This document shows positions 1-7,680 of a stretch of 19,250 bases of DNA, in pieces; positions within the stretch are counted from its first letter, which is position 1, and every line of letters begins with the position of its first letter. The position numbers and the translations under genes were made by a program. The DNA comes from CALLJL01 sp964627255 (GTDB lineage Bacteria > Acidobacteriota > Aminicenantia > Aminicenantales > CALLJL01): the NCBI GenBank assembly GCA_964627255.1, contig CAZVIN010000051.1:1-19250 (forward strand), written 5' to 3'. Under the pieces are notes generated by a model, which was not told where the DNA came from, ran no database searches, and saw only the letters and a list, made by a program, of their open reading frames with translations.

Positions 1-243
1 CTTTATAATGTTGATTTTTATCTCAGAGCGCCAAATAGACTTATAGGGCTTCAGATTAAGCCATTAACTTATGAGCAACTGCCCGAGATTCACAAATGGC
101 GAAAATGGTTGGAGAGGACGCATGAGAAGTTTAAAAAAGAGGAGGGGGGTGACGTTTTTATAATCTTTACCACTACTAAGGATAGAAAAAAGATTATTTA
201 TAATCAGGAAGTAATCGAACAAATAAGGGAGCTGCTCTCATAG
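1..243 (+). CDS. C-terminal part of a possible MjaI-like restriction endonuclease (cut by window edge)
   Basis: Frame 1 is open from the first base to a TAG at 241-243, giving 80 residues without a start, so the gene begins outside the window. The visible part contains LIGLQIKPLTYEQLPEIHKW, a basic segment rich in Trp, Lys and Arg, then GGDVFIIFT followed by a Lys-rich tail. A beta strand with a QIK motif followed by a HKWRKW helix resembles the C-terminal half of MjaI-type type II restriction enzymes, where such a QxK would close the PD-(D/E)XK active site. This is recollection of a family pattern, not a database hit. It lies upstream of the polA promoter and on the same strand, but the 420-bp gap argues against a shared operon. 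It could instead be another nuclease or an unrelated protein. Confidence 0.45.
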   Translation, partial: LYNVDFYLRAPNRLIGLQIKPLTYEQLPEIHKWRKWLERTHEKFKKEEGGDVFIIFTTTKDRKKIIYNQEVIEQIRELLS

Positions 244-665
244 TTGTTCCAAAATCAGTGCTTAATAAGTATTAGTGTACAAAACAGTCCTTATGTCGAA
301 GGGGGGTAGGTCAATTATTTTTTTTCTTTTAATTTATTCCTGTCCATAGCCCCTAAATCCCTTTTACCAGCTGCATTTATCTATGTTTTTATAGCCCAGC
401 CATATCATCTGGAGGTTCCAGCCCGATATTTTGAGACTCGACATCTCCTGCGAACAAAATTTGACATGACCAGCTGTTAGGACATTATAATTAAAGGGCA
501 GGGATAAGGACTATTAGGCATGTGGATAAGAAGCCAGAGAGAGAAAAATTATGATTTAAAATAAAAATTAAAAGTCAAAAGATGGAAAATAAATTAAAAT
601 AAAAGGAAAAAAGGACAGATAAGAAAATAAGGAGAAAAAGGAAATAAAGGAAAAGAGGAGAATAA
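244..665 (+). other. Intergenic region with promoter and purine-rich leader
   Basis: No ORF of note is present. The first part (244-460) shows nothing recognisable beyond a T-rich run near 316-335. A sigma70-like promoter lies at 461-491. From about 590 to 665 the strand is almost pure A and G, with only two C bases in the stretch ggacag and occasional T. Several GGA or AAGG clusters look like tandem ribosome-binding sites before the ATG at 666. Confidence 0.6.
461..491 (+). promoter_or_regulatory. Sigma70-type promoter upstream of the small gene-polA pair
   Basis: A perfect -35 box TTGACA at 461-466 is followed after 19 bases by a perfect -10 box TATAAT at 486-491. The spacer is two bases longer than ideal. 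An expected transcription start near 498 would give a leader of about 170 nt, including the purine-rich stretch. No other promoter of this quality was seen before the small gene at 666, so it probably drives that gene and polA. Confidence 0.55.
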
Positions 666-956
666 ATGAAGGGGCTGAATGAAGAAATAGTTCGCAAAGG
701 GGCTCGCTTCCATCTCCAGACCCAGGACCTTGGGCCACGAGAACCAGTTATTCAGGCCCTTCTGTATAAATCAGGCCGGATGGTCCATTCCCGGCGCCTC
801 TCTTACGCTTCCTTTCTCAATCAACCTAACTTCAGTGAAAAGGCCCAATCGCTCCTTAAAGACCTCCACAATTCTATTATTGCAGAGGTCCAGGCTGGAA
901 AATTTGACCATTTCCTTACTCCCGAAGAAAAGCAGGGTCCAGGTGGTGGCGCCTAA
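666..956 (+). CDS. Small conserved-looking protein overlapping the start of polA
   Basis: This is a 96-residue cytoplasmic protein without membrane segments or a signal peptide. It starts at an ATG preceded by AGAGGAG at 654-660, five bases away, which is a strong ribosome-binding site. The sequence (FHLQTQDLGPREPVIQALL, then KSGRMVHSRRLSYA, then a helical KAQSLLKDLHNSIIAEVQAG) resembles a family of small uncharacterised proteins with an 'IQTEDLG' style N-terminus. I cannot name a function. The frame ends in Gly-Gly-Gly-Ala and its stop at 954-956 lies inside the polA reading frame, overlapping the polA GTG by 14 bases, so the two are probably translationally coupled. That it is a real gene is supported by the strong RBS and by codon use similar to polA. 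Confidence 0.7.
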   Translation: MKGLNEEIVRKGARFHLQTQDLGPREPVIQALLYKSGRMVHSRRLSYASFLNQPNFSEKAQSLLKDLHNSIIAEVQAGKFDHFLTPEEKQGPGGGA

Positions 957-3618
957 AAAGCTTTTTCTCATCGACGGCAATTCCATTCTCTATCGCTCTT
1001 ACTATGCCATTCAACGCCTCTCCACCTCTCAGGGTTTCCCGACCAACGCCATCTATGGCTTCCTTAATACGCTCCGCAAAATTCAGGAGCAGGAAAAACC
1101 AGAATATTTAGGCATTGTTTTTGATACTGGTCGCCCCACCTTGCGCCATAAGGCTTTTGAAGCCTACAAAGCCCAGCGAAAACCCATGCCTGATGACCTT
1201 CAAGCTCAGGTGCCGGTATTGAAAAAGGTTATCCAAGCCCTGCGAATTCCCCTTTTTGAATATGAAAATTATGAAGCCGACGATGTTTTAGCCAGTTTGT
1301 CTCGGTTGGCCGCCGAGAAAGGTATCCAGACCATAATTGTCACTACCGATAAAGACCTCTTTCAATTGGTGGACCACAGGACGCTTATTTATAACCCGGC
1401 TAAGGACATCTATTTAGACCCAGAAAAGGTGAAGGAATTTTTTGGCGTTTCGCCCGAGCAAGTGGTGGATGTTCTCTCTCTCTGGGGCGACCCAACCGAT
1501 AATGTTCCTGGCGTGCCGGGAATTGGCGAAAAAACCTCTAAGAGCTTGATCCAGCAGTTTGGCTCCCTCAATAACCTGCTGAGTAACCTGGAAAAGGTTG
1601 AGCCCGCCCGCCTTCGCGAAGCTATCCGGCAAAATTTGGAAAGTCTCAACCTGAGCCGGCAACTGGTAACCGTCGAAAAGGGTCTTCCCTTAGCCTTTAA
1701 CCTCGATGATTTTGCCGTCTCTGAGCCTGACCACGCTGAAGTCATGCAGCTATTTCAGGAGCTCGAGTTTACCTCCCTCCTTCAGAATTTTGTAAAAAAA
1801 CCTCAAGCCCCCAAGGAATATCAAGCCATTCTTGAGGCGGAGATTCTTAAAAAGCTTATTAATCAGATAGAAAAAGTAAAGTTTGTCTCCATAGACACAG
1901 AAACCGATAGCCCCTCGCCCGTCGAAGCCAGATTAGTGGGTCTCTCCTTGGCCGTTGAGCCAGGCCAAGCTTATTATCTGCCGCTTGGCCATGATTATGA
2001 GGGGGCACCACCGCAGATTCCTAAGAAAGAAGCTTTGGCTTTACTCAGCCCTGTTCTAACTAGCGCTGAGGTCAAAAAAATCGGCCAAAATATCAAATAT
2101 GATTTTATTGTCCTAAAAAAAGAAGGGCTGGAGCTTCAGGGCATCGACTTAGACACAATGATTCTCTCCTATCTTCTCGAGCCCAACTGGGGTAAACATA
2201 ACTTGGATAAACTGGCCCTGCACTACCTGCAGGAACAGGCTATTTCTTACGAGGAGGTGGCGGGCAAGGGCAAAGCGGCCAAAACAATGAATGCTATTCC
2301 GATAGAAAAAGTTACTCCCTATTCTTGCCAGGATGCTGATTTTGCTTTGCGGCTGAGTCAGATTCTCTGGCCAAAGGTGAAACAAGCCGGTCTCGAAAGG
2401 CTTTACCGAGAAATCGAGCTCCCTTTAATCGAGGTTCTGGCCGCAATGGAAATCTGGGGAGTCAAGGTCGACCGCGATGCCCTGAAAAAACTTTCAAGAG
2501 AACTGGAGAGCGAGCTGCAGCGGTTAGAAAAAAAGATTTATGAGGTGAGCGGGGTTGAGTTTAATATCAATTCCCCGCAGCAGCTGGCTGATATCCTCTT
2601 CCGCAAAATCCAGCTAACACCGGGCAAAAAAACCAAGGTCACCAAGCGTTTTTCGACCTCGCTGGAAGTCCTCCAGGAGCTGGCGCCGCTTCATCCGCTG
2701 GCCCAATATGCTCTTGAATATCGGGTCCTGGCCAAACTTAAATCAACCTATGCCGACGCCTTACCCGAATTGATTAACCCCCAAACTGGTCGCATCCATA
2801 CCTCTTATAACCAGACGGTGACCGCGACGGGCCGCCTTTCCAGCTCTGAACCTAACCTTCAGAATATTCCCGCTCGCGGAGAAATGGGGCAACGTTTCCG
2901 CCAAGCCTTTGTTCCCGAGAATGGATATCTCCTGCTGGCGGCCGATTATTCCCAGATTGAACTACGCATTTTAGCCCATCTTTCCGAAGACCCGGCATTG
3001 ATGGAAACTTTTTTGGCTGACCGCGACGTTCATGCGGAAACAGCCCGGCGGGTCTTCGGCGAGGCCGCCTCTTTATTCCCTGAGGAGATGAGGCGCCGGG
3101 CGAAAATAATCAATTTCAGTATTATCTATGGCACATCGGCTTTTTCCTTAGCCAAAGAGCTTGGCACTTCTAATCATGAAGCTCAGGGCTTTATCGACCG
3201 CTATTTCAGCCAGCATCCCAAGGTGGCTGAATTTTTGGAGAACACAGTGGCAGAAGCGGCTGAGCGCGGTTATACCACCACCATCTTTGGCCGCATCCGC
3301 CAAGTGCCGGAATTAAAACAAAAAGACAAAATCGCCCAGCAAGCGGGAAGAAGAATCGCCCTCAATGCGCCGATTCAGGGGTCAGCGGCCGATATAATGA
3401 AAAAGGCGATGATTGACATATACCGCGAAATAAAACGTCGTCGGCTTAAAACCAAAATGATTCTCCAGGTCCATGACGAGCTGGTTTTTGAAGTGCCTGA
3501 AGAAGAAGGGGCGGAAATGGAAACTCTGGTCAAAGAAAAAATGGAAAATGTTTATCCACTACGCGTCCCGCTCAAGGTTCATTTGGGCTGGGGCCGCACC
3601 TGGGCTGACGCCAAATAA
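943..3618 (+). CDS. polA: DNA polymerase I
   Basis: This enzyme fills gaps and removes RNA primers during replication and repair. The chosen GTG (943; the next codon, 946, is also GTG) gives 891 residues beginning MVAPKKLFLIDGNS, the usual polA N-terminus. A longer reading from the ATG at 730 would only add out-of-frame sequence from the small upstream gene. The 5'-3' exonuclease (about residues 1-290) has YEADDVLA, TTDKDLF and a GVPGIGEKT helix-hairpin-helix. The 3'-5' exonuclease keeps its proofreading residues: D318/E320 (DTETD), N and D387 (QNIKYD) and Y460/D464 (YSCQD). The polymerase domain has motif A D668 (DYSQIELR), O-helix R717-G730 with F725 (RRRAKIINF then IIYG) and motif C D845/E846 (QVHDELVFE). 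Length is slightly below the E. coli enzyme (928). A weak GCAGGG precedes the GTG, consistent with coupling to the upstream gene. Confidence 0.97.
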   Translation: MVAPKKLFLIDGNSILYRSYYAIQRLSTSQGFPTNAIYGFLNTLRKIQEQEKPEYLGIVFDTGRPTLRHKAFEAYKAQRKPMPDDLQAQVPVLKKVIQALRIPLFEYENYEADDVLASLSRLAAEKGIQTIIVTTDKDLFQLVDHRTLIYNPAKDIYLDPEKVKEFFGVSPEQVVDVLSLWGDPTDNVPGVPGIGEKTSKSLIQQFGSLNNLLSNLEKVEPARLREAIRQNLESLNLSRQLVTVEKGLPLAFNLDDFAVSEPDHAEVMQLFQELEFTSLLQNFVKKPQAPKEYQAILEAEILKKLINQIEKVKFVSIDTETDSPSPVEARLVGLSLAVEPGQAYYLPLGHDYEGAPPQIPKKEALALLSPVLTSAEVKKIGQNIKYDFIVLKKEGLELQGIDLDTMILSYLLEPNWGKHNLDKLALHYLQEQAISYEEVAGKGKAAKTMNAIPIEKVTPYSCQDADFALRLSQILWPKVKQAGLERLYREIELPLIEVLAAMEIWGVKVDRDALKKLSRELESELQRLEKKIYEVSGVEFNINSPQQLADILFRKIQLTPGKKTKVTKRFSTSLEVLQELAPLHPLAQYALEYRVLAKLKSTYADALPELINPQTGRIHTSYNQTVTATGRLSSSEPNLQNIPARGEMGQRFRQAFVPENGYLLLAADYSQIELRILAHLSEDPALMETFLADRDVHAETARRVFGEAASLFPEEMRRRAKIINFSIIYGTSAFSLAKELGTSNHEAQGFIDRYFSQHPKVAEFLENTVAEAAERGYTTTIFGRIRQVPELKQKDKIAQQAGRRIALNAPIQGSAADIMKKAMIDIYREIKRRRLKTKMILQVHDELVFEVPEEEGAEMETLVKEKMENVYPLRVPLKVHLGWGRTWADAK

Positions 3619-3994
3619 GCCGGCCCCTGTTTCCTCTAAAAAATCCATTTCAATATTAATAACCCATCCCTAAAATAAAAAAGTAATGAATCGCCGCCGT
3701 GGCGATGGCAGGATGAGGGCAGCAAAAACAATGACCGTAGCTCAGGCGCTGCCCCACCTCCCGCGCCGTTATCCGAGCGCATCTCCACTTCTCTAACCTG
3801 CACCTCAATTTGATTTTTTTCTGACCATTCCAAAGAAATTCCGCCTAAAATAGGCATTAACCCTATTTCCTATTTGAGGCGACGCAAATATCACATCACC
3901 ATTGCGTGCGCCTCCATTCTTTGGTCTGGATACCCTTAAACTGTCGTGGCGACAGCACGGCAGCGCATCGCCTTAGTCAGAAAGCAATTTCCTA
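3619..3994. other. Non-coding stretch after polA
   Basis: No credible gene. A minus-strand ORF at 3636-3857 (73 codons) has no recognisable motif and a low-complexity Gly-Ala middle, so it is not called. Between about 3685 and 3785 the sequence is locally GC-rich (ccgccgtggcg, ctcccgcgccg) compared with the AT-rich island that follows. A 6-bp stem (ctgtcg, tgg loop, cgacag) lies at 3941-3955, just after the direct repeat copy at 3890-3938. No T-run terminator follows polA. Confidence 0.4.
3890..3938 (+). repeat. 49-bp direct repeat, left copy
   Basis: This segment (begins atcacatcacc, ends ggataccctta) matches 5779-5827 at 45 of 49 positions, in the same orientation and without gaps. The two copies enclose the AT-rich segment that carries the decayed ORF and the ATPase gene. 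The similarity stops sharply on both sides. Its role is unknown: a dispersed repeat, a recombination scar or part of an insertion boundary are all possible. Confidence 0.75.
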
Positions 3995-4303
3995 TCAAAA
4001 TATTTTTTTAATATTTGTCGATACATCAATAAAGATTGGAAAATCAGTCTCGACTTTATAAGGAGAAGGTTCATAATGTTCATCGTAACTATATTCCTTA
4101 CCATTAAATTGCAATGGGAAGCTACAATTCCGGCTCGTTCCAATGCAATCTGGATGCATTTTATTTTTGGCTCTTATCCAATTTAGTTGATGAAAATGTA
4201 ATCTTGAAAAGGCGAGGAAATGGCTAACTTCTTTCTTGTTATGGTTAATATTTATCAAATCACAGAAAATATTTTCTCTCCATTCTGGCTCTGGTATTTT
4301 GCC
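3995..4303 (-). pseudogene. Decayed or unrecognised ORF inside the AT-rich island
   Basis: An 87-codon ORF from an ATG at 4258 reads like a real protein end. Examples are HFLAFSRLHFHQLNWIRAKN, a DCIGTSRN stretch, an EEHY-like DEHYEPSPYKVETDFP and PIFIDVS. The same frame stays open and protein-like upstream of that ATG (PEPEWRENIFCDLIN) until a TAA near 4304. Beyond the TAA a different frame looks coding (NWIIDWVTVRFHQSKKRL). This pattern suggests a longer gene broken by a frameshift and stops. There is no ribosome-binding site before the ATG. I do not recognise the family. It could also be a short intact gene of the island. Confidence 0.35.
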
Positions 4304-4400
4304 TTAAGCCTCTTCTTACTCTGATGAAATCTTACAGTTACCCAATCAATTATCCAGTTTTTTACCAACTAATCGGGAAATGAACCTTATATTTTTATTA

Positions 4401-5588
4401 TCACAGATCTTGGGCCAGAATTACTCCCTCAAGGGTAGTGTAATTCTTGGACACCAGATAATATTCTTTGAGTTTTAGACTTTCAGCCACCCTTTTCAAC
4501 CTACGCCAATCTGCCTGGTCAGCTTTGAGCTTAGTTTCAAAGCCAATTTTTTTATTCAGAATAAAATCTATTTCAGAGCCTTTGTATTTTTCATAATAAT
4601 TAAGGTGGCCACGGCTCCGCAGACACTGGAAAACAACATTTTCTAGAATTGTTCCCTCGGTTACTTTCCCCAGGTAATTTAGAAGACCTGAATCGCAAAA
4701 ATAAACTTTTTTTGCCCCTCGCACCTCGCCGTTAAGACTCGGGGAGTAGGGAGACACAAGAGAAATAAAATAGCTTTTTTCCAAAAAATTCAGGTAGGAA
4801 TAAACAGTCTCCCGAGATATCCCAATCTCAGAAGCTATTTTTGATATTTCAATTTTTGAACCTACCCGGTTGGCCAGCAACAAGATTAAATCGCGCAATT
4901 TGCCGAGCTCTTTGAAATCCGCCAGGCTTTTCACATCCCTTTCAAAAAAGGATTTAAATATGTCTTCTAATAACTTTTGCTTCCTTTGCCCCTCATTCTC
5001 AAGAGCTACCCCCGGGAACCCACCAAAGGTCATATATTCTTCAAAATAAGATTTATAGAGCTCGAAGGATATATGGTTCTTTTCCCTGGCCTTACCCTTA
5101 AAATCTTCCGGCACCTGCCTTGACTTTTCCTTGAATATTAAAAACTCTTCAAAATCCAGAGGATAGAGATCATAAATTATTTTTCTCCCGGCAAGTGATT
5201 CTGGAAAGAGATTTTTTAAATAAAAGCTGGCAGAGCCAGTGAGAAAGAATTTAATTTTATAATGGTCATAAAGATACTTAATGGCCTTGACTACTTCAGG
5301 AGCGAGTTGTATCTCATCAATAAAAATGTATGGCTTGTTGTCGAGGGAAAACCCTAAGGCCCTCAGGTTAGCCAGAATATTATCATAATTTTTTTCTTCA
5401 AAGATTTTATGATTGAGGGGATTTTCGAAGTCCAGAAAGATTTTTGAGGGGCTGCTTACACTATTAAAAACTTGCCTCATCAGAGTGGTCTTGCCTACCT
5501 GCCTCATTCCGGTCAGCACCACAATCTGCGGCAGGCTGATTTCATTTAATAATGAAGGGGTTAGCTTTCTCTCGTAGATTCTAGTCAC
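4401..5588 (-). CDS. AAA family ATPase with DUF4143-type C-terminus
   Basis: This 395-residue protein belongs to the AAA_14/DUF4143 ATPases, a common accessory family of uncertain role often found near toxin or defence genes. It has Walker A GMRQVGKTT (K33), Walker B YIFIDEIQ (D91, E92), a sensor-like KFFLTGSAS at 113-121 and EEYMTFGGFPGV near 183-194. A winged-helix part follows around 245-275 (ISKIASEIGISRETVYSYL). At the C-terminus, a PD-(D/E)XK-like fold is suggested by SEIDFIL (E339, D341) and FETK (E351, K353). The start is GTG and has no Shine-Dalgarno. Instead a promoter with its -10 box only six bases upstream suggests a leaderless transcript. The gene is AT-rich compared with polA and lies between two direct repeats, which fits acquisition by transfer. 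Function and nuclease activity are inference; the family assignment is firm. Confidence 0.9.
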   Translation of the reverse strand: MTRIYERKLTPSLLNEISLPQIVVLTGMRQVGKTTLMRQVFNSVSSPSKIFLDFENPLNHKIFEEKNYDNILANLRALGFSLDNKPYIFIDEIQLAPEVVKAIKYLYDHYKIKFFLTGSASFYLKNLFPESLAGRKIIYDLYPLDFEEFLIFKEKSRQVPEDFKGKAREKNHISFELYKSYFEEYMTFGGFPGVALENEGQRKQKLLEDIFKSFFERDVKSLADFKELGKLRDLILLLANRVGSKIEISKIASEIGISRETVYSYLNFLEKSYFISLVSPYSPSLNGEVRGAKKVYFCDSGLLNYLGKVTEGTILENVVFQCLRSRGHLNYYEKYKGSEIDFILNKKIGFETKLKADQADWRRLKRVAESLKLKEYYLVSKNYTTLEGVILAQDL

Positions 5589-5594
5589 AATTTA

Positions 5595-5624
5595 AATATA
5601 GGCAAAAAATAATAATAATGTCAA
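5595..5624 (-). promoter_or_regulatory. Promoter of the ATPase gene, positioned for a leaderless mRNA
   Basis: On the minus strand, TTGACA (plus coordinates 5619-5624) is followed after 18 bases by TATATT (5595-5600). Only six bases then separate the -10 box from the GTG start codon at 5588. The expected transcription start therefore falls on or next to the start codon. Confidence 0.55.
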
Positions 5625-5641
5625 GCAATAACCGACAAATC

Positions 5642-5650
5642 TGGTATAAT
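5642..5650 (+). promoter_or_regulatory. Extended -10 promoter facing right
   Basis: The sequence TGGTATAAT gives a TG extension and a perfect TATAAT at 5645-5650. No good -35 box is visible, as is usual for extended -10 promoters. It points toward the membrane protein gene at 5849 and lies back to back with the ATPase promoter. Confidence 0.35.
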
Positions 5651-5778
5651 AATGTATGATAATAATAAGCATTTTTAGTAATTATTAAAAGGATACCCAA
5701 TAGAGACTATGATAAGCAACTCTGCTATCTATTAAGAAATAAGCCTGTTACGGCTGCCACGAAAAGGGGTGAATGAGC

Positions 5779-5827
5779 ATCATATCACCATTGCTTGCGC
5801 CTCCATTATTTGTTCTGGATACCCTTA
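5779..5827 (+). repeat. 49-bp direct repeat, right copy
   Basis: This is the second copy of the repeat at 3890-3938, differing at four positions (C/T, G/T, C/A, G/T). It lies just upstream of the membrane protein gene. The reading frame of that gene stays open back through the repeat, so an automatic start at 5795 would wrongly translate repeat DNA. Confidence 0.75.
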
Positions 5828-5848
5828 GGTCTTTTTAATATCATAAAG

Positions 5849-6421
5849 ATGAAAAAGATGTCCCGGCCGCCTAAAATGAAGCTGAATCCCCTCGTCTGGG
5901 GCAAAAATCTGGCGATTGTCCTTGCCAGCTTGGCAATATTCGCTGCCGCGGTTTTTGTTTTGTCTTACCTGGCGAGTATTCCTTCCACCAAACTAAAAAG
6001 GGCCTACGAACAAAGGAAGCAAGAGGAAGAGCGGCTTAGAGGGTTTCTCGATTGCACAGTCGTTGATTCCGGCTGGCAAAAAAGACTGGCCGGAGTTGAA
6101 GAAATATATGTCCCTTTGATAAAAATCAACCTAACCAATAAGTCTTCGGAAGGACTAAACAATATAACCGTAAGGGCCTATTTTATGGTTGAAAACCAGA
6201 GTTTGTGCTTCGATTCCGTGTCCATTCAAAAGCTCGACTCAGGGAGGTCCACTGAGTTAACCTTTCGCTGTGTCGAGAGCCTGGGCTTCGGAATTTTTTT
6301 TAAGGGATTAACTCTGATCCAGACAACTAAGAGGATAAGCTATGAAATAAGCGCGGCGATAAACAATGTTTCTGTTTCTCTGGGCCGCGGGGACCTAAAA
6401 TTTAATCTTCTCTTGCCTTGA
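5849..6421 (+). CDS. Single-pass membrane protein of unknown function
   Basis: From the ATG at 5849 the product has 190 residues. A basic N-terminus (MKKMSRPPKMKLNPL) precedes one hydrophobic segment at about 21-44 (LAIVLASLAIFAAAVFVLSY). A short charged helix (KLKRAYEQRKQEEERLRG) follows, then a beta-rich domain of about 120 residues, likely outside the membrane. Phrases such as VPLIKINLTNKSSEGLNNI and SGRSTELTFRC recall FxLYD-like immunoglobulin-type domains that bind or present at the cell surface, but I do not assign a family. Two Cys (in LDCTVV and LCFDS) and a third (FRCVE) could form a disulfide. The ribosome-binding site is weak; ATG 5858 is an alternative. An earlier ATG at 5795 lies inside the 49-bp repeat and is rejected. 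The lipoprotein gene follows after 80 bp on the same strand, possibly co-transcribed. Confidence 0.75.
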   Translation: MKKMSRPPKMKLNPLVWGKNLAIVLASLAIFAAAVFVLSYLASIPSTKLKRAYEQRKQEEERLRGFLDCTVVDSGWQKRLAGVEEIYVPLIKINLTNKSSEGLNNITVRAYFMVENQSLCFDSVSIQKLDSGRSTELTFRCVESLGFGIFFKGLTLIQTTKRISYEISAAINNVSVSLGRGDLKFNLLLP

Positions 6422-6501
6422 ACCCTGAGCACAAAACATTGGGGGCAAAAGGACAGGGACAAAGAGACAAAAAAGAGAAGGGTGAAGGCGAGGAGGACTG
6501 A

Positions 6502-7680
6502 ATGAGAGCCAAAATATTGCCTCGAGCCAGTCTTAAGGCAATCGACCAAAAAAGGGGGGCGAAGCGTTTATCACCAGACAAATTAGCCTGCTCCATTTTT
6601 CCTCTCTCTTTAGTTTTTCTTTCTGCCTTTCTCATTTTTCTTTCGGCCTGTGCCACTCAATCCTCATCATTATCCCCAACGATTAAAACAGCGGTCTACC
6701 CCGGAAAAACCTGGGAACGCCATGCCTCACCAGAAGCTGCGGGTTTCGAAGCAAAGAGAATCCAGGCTGCCCTGGATTATGTTAAAACCTTAGCCACAAC
6801 CTCGCTGGTCGTTGTCTCCGACGGCCGCATCCTCTTCGATTATGGCGATACCTCAGAGCTCAGCTATTTGGCCTCGGTTCGCAAAAGCGTTTTATCCATG
6901 CTCTTTGGAAAGCACGTCCAGAGGGGGCAGATTCGCCTCGATAAAACTTTGGCTGAGCTCAATATAACTGACCATGGCGGCCTTTTGCCCCGAGAACTGA
7001 AGGCCACCATCGCTGACCTTTTAATGGCCCGCTCCGGCGTTTATCATCCGGCTGCAAACAGCGGCGACCATTTAGCTTATGCGCCGCCCCGGGGTTCAAA
7101 AAGGCCCGGCACCTATTACCTTTACAGCAACTGGGATTTTAACGCCCTCGGGACTATTTTCGAGCAGGAAACAGGCCTCAATATCTATGATGCTTTGGAA
7201 AAGGATTTAGCCATCCCCCTGGAGATGGAAGATTTCCGCCGCGAGCTCCAACGAAAATCAGGCGACTTAACCAAATCCATTCATCCAGCCTATCATATGT
7301 GGATTTCCACCAGGGATATGGCTCGCCTTGGTTATCTCATGCTCAGGGAAGGAAACTGGAAAGGGCAACAGTTAATTCCGCGAGATTGGGTCAAGAAATC
7401 CACCAGCCCGTTAACCAGAGTTCAGGAAATGAATCCGGAATTTCTACGCCAAGGGCCATTGGGCTATGGCTATCTCTGGTGGGTTTTTGACGGCGCAGGA
7501 GCCCGAGGGCCGTATAAGGGAGCTTATACCGCCATCGGCGCTCTTGGCCAGTTCATAACCGTCATCCCCAAACTTAACCTCGTGGTCGCTCATAAAGTCA
7601 ACAACCAGAAAACAAAAGAAACCGTCTCTCGCGACCAATACCTTAAGCTGCTGGACCTGATTATTAAAGCCAAGAAATAA
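6502..7680 (+). CDS. Lipoprotein serine hydrolase of the class C beta-lactamase/esterase family
   Basis: The 392-residue product starts at an ATG with a strong AGGAGG at 6491-6496. A long basic N-terminus leads to a hydrophobic stretch ending in a lipobox FLSAC with lipidated Cys50, so the enzyme should be membrane-anchored outside the cytoplasm. The penicillin-binding fold motifs are visible: SVRK with nucleophile S125 and K128, then YSN at 208-210 (LYSNWDFNALG). A C-terminal GALGQFITVIP strand lies where the third motif (KTG or HxG) would be. The domain layout resembles 6-aminohexanoate-dimer hydrolase and similar esterases or peptidases rather than true AmpC beta-lactamases. The substrate cannot be predicted. 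It converges on the S41-like gene downstream. Confidence 0.9.
   Translation: MRAKILPRASLKAIDQKRGAKRLSPDKLACSIFPLSLVFLSAFLIFLSACATQSSSLSPTIKTAVYPGKTWERHASPEAAGFEAKRIQAALDYVKTLATTSLVVVSDGRILFDYGDTSELSYLASVRKSVLSMLFGKHVQRGQIRLDKTLAELNITDHGGLLPRELKATIADLLMARSGVYHPAANSGDHLAYAPPRGSKRPGTYYLYSNWDFNALGTIFEQETGLNIYDALEKDLAIPLEMEDFRRELQRKSGDLTKSIHPAYHMWISTRDMARLGYLMLREGNWKGQQLIPRDWVKKSTSPLTRVQEMNPEFLRQGPLGYGYLWWVFDGAGARGPYKGAYTAIGALGQFITVIPKLNLVVAHKVNNQKTKETVSRDQYLKLLDLIIKAKK

Noticed and set aside
730..942. ATG at 730 as the polA start (962-residue form)
   Set aside because: The extra 71 residues are an alternative reading of the small upstream gene and lack polymerase homology. The conserved N-terminus begins right after GTG 943/946.
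3636..3857. 73-codon minus-strand ORF after polA
   Set aside because: No ribosome-binding site, no recognisable motif, and a Gly/Ala low-complexity centre.
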